Assembly: GCA_029264225.1 (NCBI GenBank)
Contig: JARICB010000241.1
Span: 1-7,198, forward strand
Source: Nocardioides sp.
Lineage (GTDB): Bacteria; Actinomycetota; Actinomycetes; Propionibacteriales; Nocardioidaceae
Direction: 5' to 3'
DNA length: 7,198 bases
Shown: in pieces, positions 5,707 through 7,198 of the stretch
How positions within the stretch are numbered: the stretch's first letter is position 1
Layout of the letters: each line of letters starts with the position of its first letter
Notes under the pieces: model-generated
Told to the model about the DNA's origin: nothing
The model's input: only the letters and a program-made list of their open reading frames with translations
Databases searched by the model: none
Translations under genes and position numbers: made by a program

Positions 5707-6342
5707 ATGAGCCGTCACCGTTCTGTCCGCCCGCGCTACGGCCGGATCACCATGGCTCTGACCGCGCTCACCGTGACGGGTGTCTCGGTGCTCGCCGGTC
5801 TGGGAGTGATCACCACGGCGCCCTCGATAGCCGATGACCGCGCCGACCAGACGGCCGTCGGGGTCAGCCCCGCTGTCGCACCCCACACGTCAGACCCGGC
5901 GTCAGCCCCAGCGCTGGAGACGGAACCACAGACGGAGCCGGCAGCGGTCCCGGCCAACTCCGGGACCGGGCGTCGGACGGTCTTCAGCCGGGCCGAGCAG
6001 CGGGTCTGGTTGATCGGCGAGCACGGCAGCGTGCGGCGTACCTATCTCGTTTCGGGCAGCATGGAGGACAACCTCCAGCCGGGCAGTTACCGCGTGTGGT
6101 CACGCTCGCGCTGGGCGGTCGGCATCGACGACTCCGGAGTGATGGAGTATTTCGTCCGATTCGCCCACGGCAAACGGGCAGCGATCGGCTTCCACACCAT
6201 TCCGACCAAGCGCGGCACCCCGCTCCAGACTCGAGCCGAGTTGGGCACGCCGCGCTCGCACGGCTGCATCCGGCAGGCCGAGGAGGATGCCATCGCGCTG
6301 TGGAGGTTCGCCACCGACGGCGCGCCCGTCGTGGTGATCTGA
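5707..6342 (+). CDS. Exported L,D-transpeptidase (YkuD domain)
   Basis: This 211-residue envelope protein has a basic n-region (MSRHRSVRPRYGR), a hydrophobic segment at about 16-38 and a plausible signal peptidase I site after SIA (residue 42). There is no lipobox Cys. A Pro/Ala/Thr-rich linker (about 43-88) leads to a compact YkuD domain (about 90-211). The catalytic motif is SHGCIR (184-189), with nucleophile Cys187 and His185; His163 in GFHTIP is the usual upstream conserved His. Such enzymes make 3-3 cross-links in peptidoglycan or attach proteins to it, outside the membrane. At ~120 residues the domain is near minimal, and no LysM, Ig-like or binding domain is attached. ATG 5707 retains the basic n-region; Met16 would remove it. 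It starts 5 nt after the ParA stop without a good ribosome site, so expression probably depends on parA translation. A strong hairpin follows the stop. Confidence 0.9.
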   Translation: MSRHRSVRPRYGRITMALTALTVTGVSVLAGLGVITTAPSIADDRADQTAVGVSPAVAPHTSDPASAPALETEPQTEPAAVPANSGTGRRTVFSRAEQRVWLIGEHGSVRRTYLVSGSMEDNLQPGSYRVWSRSRWAVGIDDSGVMEYFVRFAHGKRAAIGFHTIPTKRGTPLQTRAELGTPRSHGCIRQAEEDAIALWRFATDGAPVVVI

Positions 6343-6344
6343 GC

Positions 6345-6386
6345 ACCGCCCGCCGCATCTCACGATTTGCGACTCGTGCGGGCGGT
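6345..6386 (+). terminator. Strong hairpin after the L,D-transpeptidase gene, candidate terminator
   Basis: ACCGCCCGC (6345-6353) pairs perfectly with GCGGGCGGT (6378-6386), beginning 2 nt after the stop codon. The 24-nt loop contains a second small stem, CACGA (6361-6365) with TCGTG (6374-6378), that competes for one base with the outer stem. No U-run follows (TGTCAGTGTG), which is usual for GC-rich actinobacterial terminators. The structure ends only 15 nt before the next start (ATG 6402), so it could also act as a leader element or mRNA stabiliser for that gene. Confidence 0.6.
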
Positions 6387-6401
6387 TGTCAGTGTGTCCG
6401 G

Positions 6402-7198
6402 ATGGCACTCTCCCCTCGAGCCTTCGTCGCTGCCTGCGCGCTTGCCTTCAGCCTCGCCGCGACCCCTACCATCGCCGCAGCCCCCGCTGCGCACGCAGAG
6501 CCTGCTGGCGCGCCGGCCGCGGAGCAGAACGCCGCGGCCAAGCCCCGCAACGGCTACGGCCTGCGGTTGACGACGTTCAACATCTTGAGCAGTTCGATGG
6601 CTCGCGGCGGTGTTGACCGGGCCAGCCGGGCCGCCCGCTGGGTGCAGGGCCAGGGTGCCGACGCGGCCGCCTTCCAGGAGGTGGCCAAGGACCAACTCCA
6701 GCAGATGCAGACCGTCATGCCGCACTACAGCTTCTTCCCGCGACGCAGCCTGGGCACCCGCGGGTCGGCCATCCAGATCGCGTGGAACACCAAGACCGTC
6801 AAGCGCGTCGAGACCGGCTACATCATGCGGCCGTTCCTCGGCTGGAGCCGCCCCATTCCCTACGTCCGTCTGCGGGACCGCGACACCGGCCGCGGCTTCT
6901 GGGTGGTAGCCATCCACAACTCGCCCGGCGGACACCAGCAGGAACGCAACGTCTCGACCACGGCCGAGATCAGGTTGGTCAAGAAGATGCTCGCCGGCAA
7001 GGACCGTCCGGTCTTCGTCATCGGCGATGTCAACGAGCGCGCCGCGTTCTGCCACAAGATGGCGGGTGCCACGCCGCTGATCTCGATGAACGGCGGCACG
7101 GCGAAGAAGCCCTGCCCGGTCCCGCGGTTCGGTGGACCCGACTGGATGCTGGGTTCGGGAGCAGAGTTCTCGGGCTTCAAGAAGGTCTACAACGGGAT
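6402..7198 (+). CDS. Secreted endonuclease/exonuclease/phosphatase (EEP, DNase I-like) protein, 3' end missing
   Basis: The frame is open from ATG 6402 to the right edge, giving 265 residues without a stop. A signal peptide is evident: short n-region with Arg6, Ala/Leu-rich core (about 8-28) and cleavage likely after AHA (residue 32). A linker to about residue 50 precedes an EEP fold: LTTFNIL with Asn60, FQEV with Glu93 (metal ligand), AIHNSPGG with His172 (compare the catalytic ALHSAP of DNase I), GDVNER with Asp209 and Asn211, and GPDWML with Asp247 (compare YDRIV of DNase I). The final SDH-type motif would lie beyond the window. Cys217 and Cys238 could form a disulphide. Substrate may be DNA, a sphingolipid or another phosphodiester; the His172 context leans to a DNase I-type active site. 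There is no recognisable ribosome site, and the hairpin just upstream suggests its own promoter or a leaderless mRNA. Confidence 0.85.
   Translation, partial: MALSPRAFVAACALAFSLAATPTIAAAPAAHAEPAGAPAAEQNAAAKPRNGYGLRLTTFNILSSSMARGGVDRASRAARWVQGQGADAAAFQEVAKDQLQQMQTVMPHYSFFPRRSLGTRGSAIQIAWNTKTVKRVETGYIMRPFLGWSRPIPYVRLRDRDTGRGFWVVAIHNSPGGHQQERNVSTTAEIRLVKKMLAGKDRPVFVIGDVNERAAFCHKMAGATPLISMNGGTAKKPCPVPRFGGPDWMLGSGAEFSGFKKVYNG

Noticed and set aside
1..7198. Search for CRISPR arrays, tRNA/rRNA genes, insertion sequences, defence or toxin-antitoxin genes
   Set aside because: No regularly spaced repeats, cloverleaf-like segments, transposase or integrase motifs, or flanking inverted repeats were seen; every long stretch is covered by ordinary chromosomal genes.

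Overview
The window is high-GC chromosomal DNA from an actinobacterium. Genus-level signs (Nocardioides or a relative in Propionibacteriales) come only from remembered resemblance of the ParA, DUF5302 and Mcd proteins, so that placement is tentative. Nothing points to a plasmid, phage or transposon: I see no transposase, integrase, tRNA, rRNA or CRISPR repeats, and base use looks even throughout.

Layout. Bases 2-112 are the unrecognised C-terminus of a gene entering from the left. About 100 bp of leader follows, holding a possible 16-codon ORF, then a DUF5302 small protein (214-387) and a double-hotdog mesaconyl-CoA hydratase, Mcd (401-1456), the latter pointing to the ethylmalonyl-CoA pathway. 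An MFS transporter converges on mcd from the minus strand (1462-2637). A 47-bp divergent gap with a 13-bp perfect palindrome separates it from a two-gene plus-strand unit: a histidine phosphatase resembling M. tuberculosis Rv3214 (2685-3251) and a PHP-domain phosphoesterase (3254-4132). The PHP gene runs 59 bp tail-to-tail into a minus-strand SDR oxidoreductase (4074-4826). Divergent from the SDR is an orphan ParA-family ATPase (4874-5701), followed after 5 nt by an exported YkuD L,D-transpeptidase (5707-6342). A strong hairpin ends that unit. The window closes inside a secreted endonuclease/exonuclease/phosphatase (EEP, DNase I-like) protein (6402 onward, cut at the right edge).

How the genes work together. 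The left part is central carbon metabolism (acetyl-CoA assimilation through C5-CoA esters). The middle pair are probably cytoplasmic phosphohydrolases made together. The right part joins a positional ATPase to a peptidoglycan cross-linking enzyme and then a secreted hydrolase. The neighbourhood of a ParA-like gene and an Rv3214-like phosphatase recalls Rv3213c-Rv3214 in M. tuberculosis, so this looks like a conserved actinobacterial core block with local insertions. I did not find a clear novel defence or mobile system. The most interesting points are the ParA/L,D-transpeptidase pair without a visible ParB, the palindrome in the divergent gap, the convergent overlap and the leader ORF.
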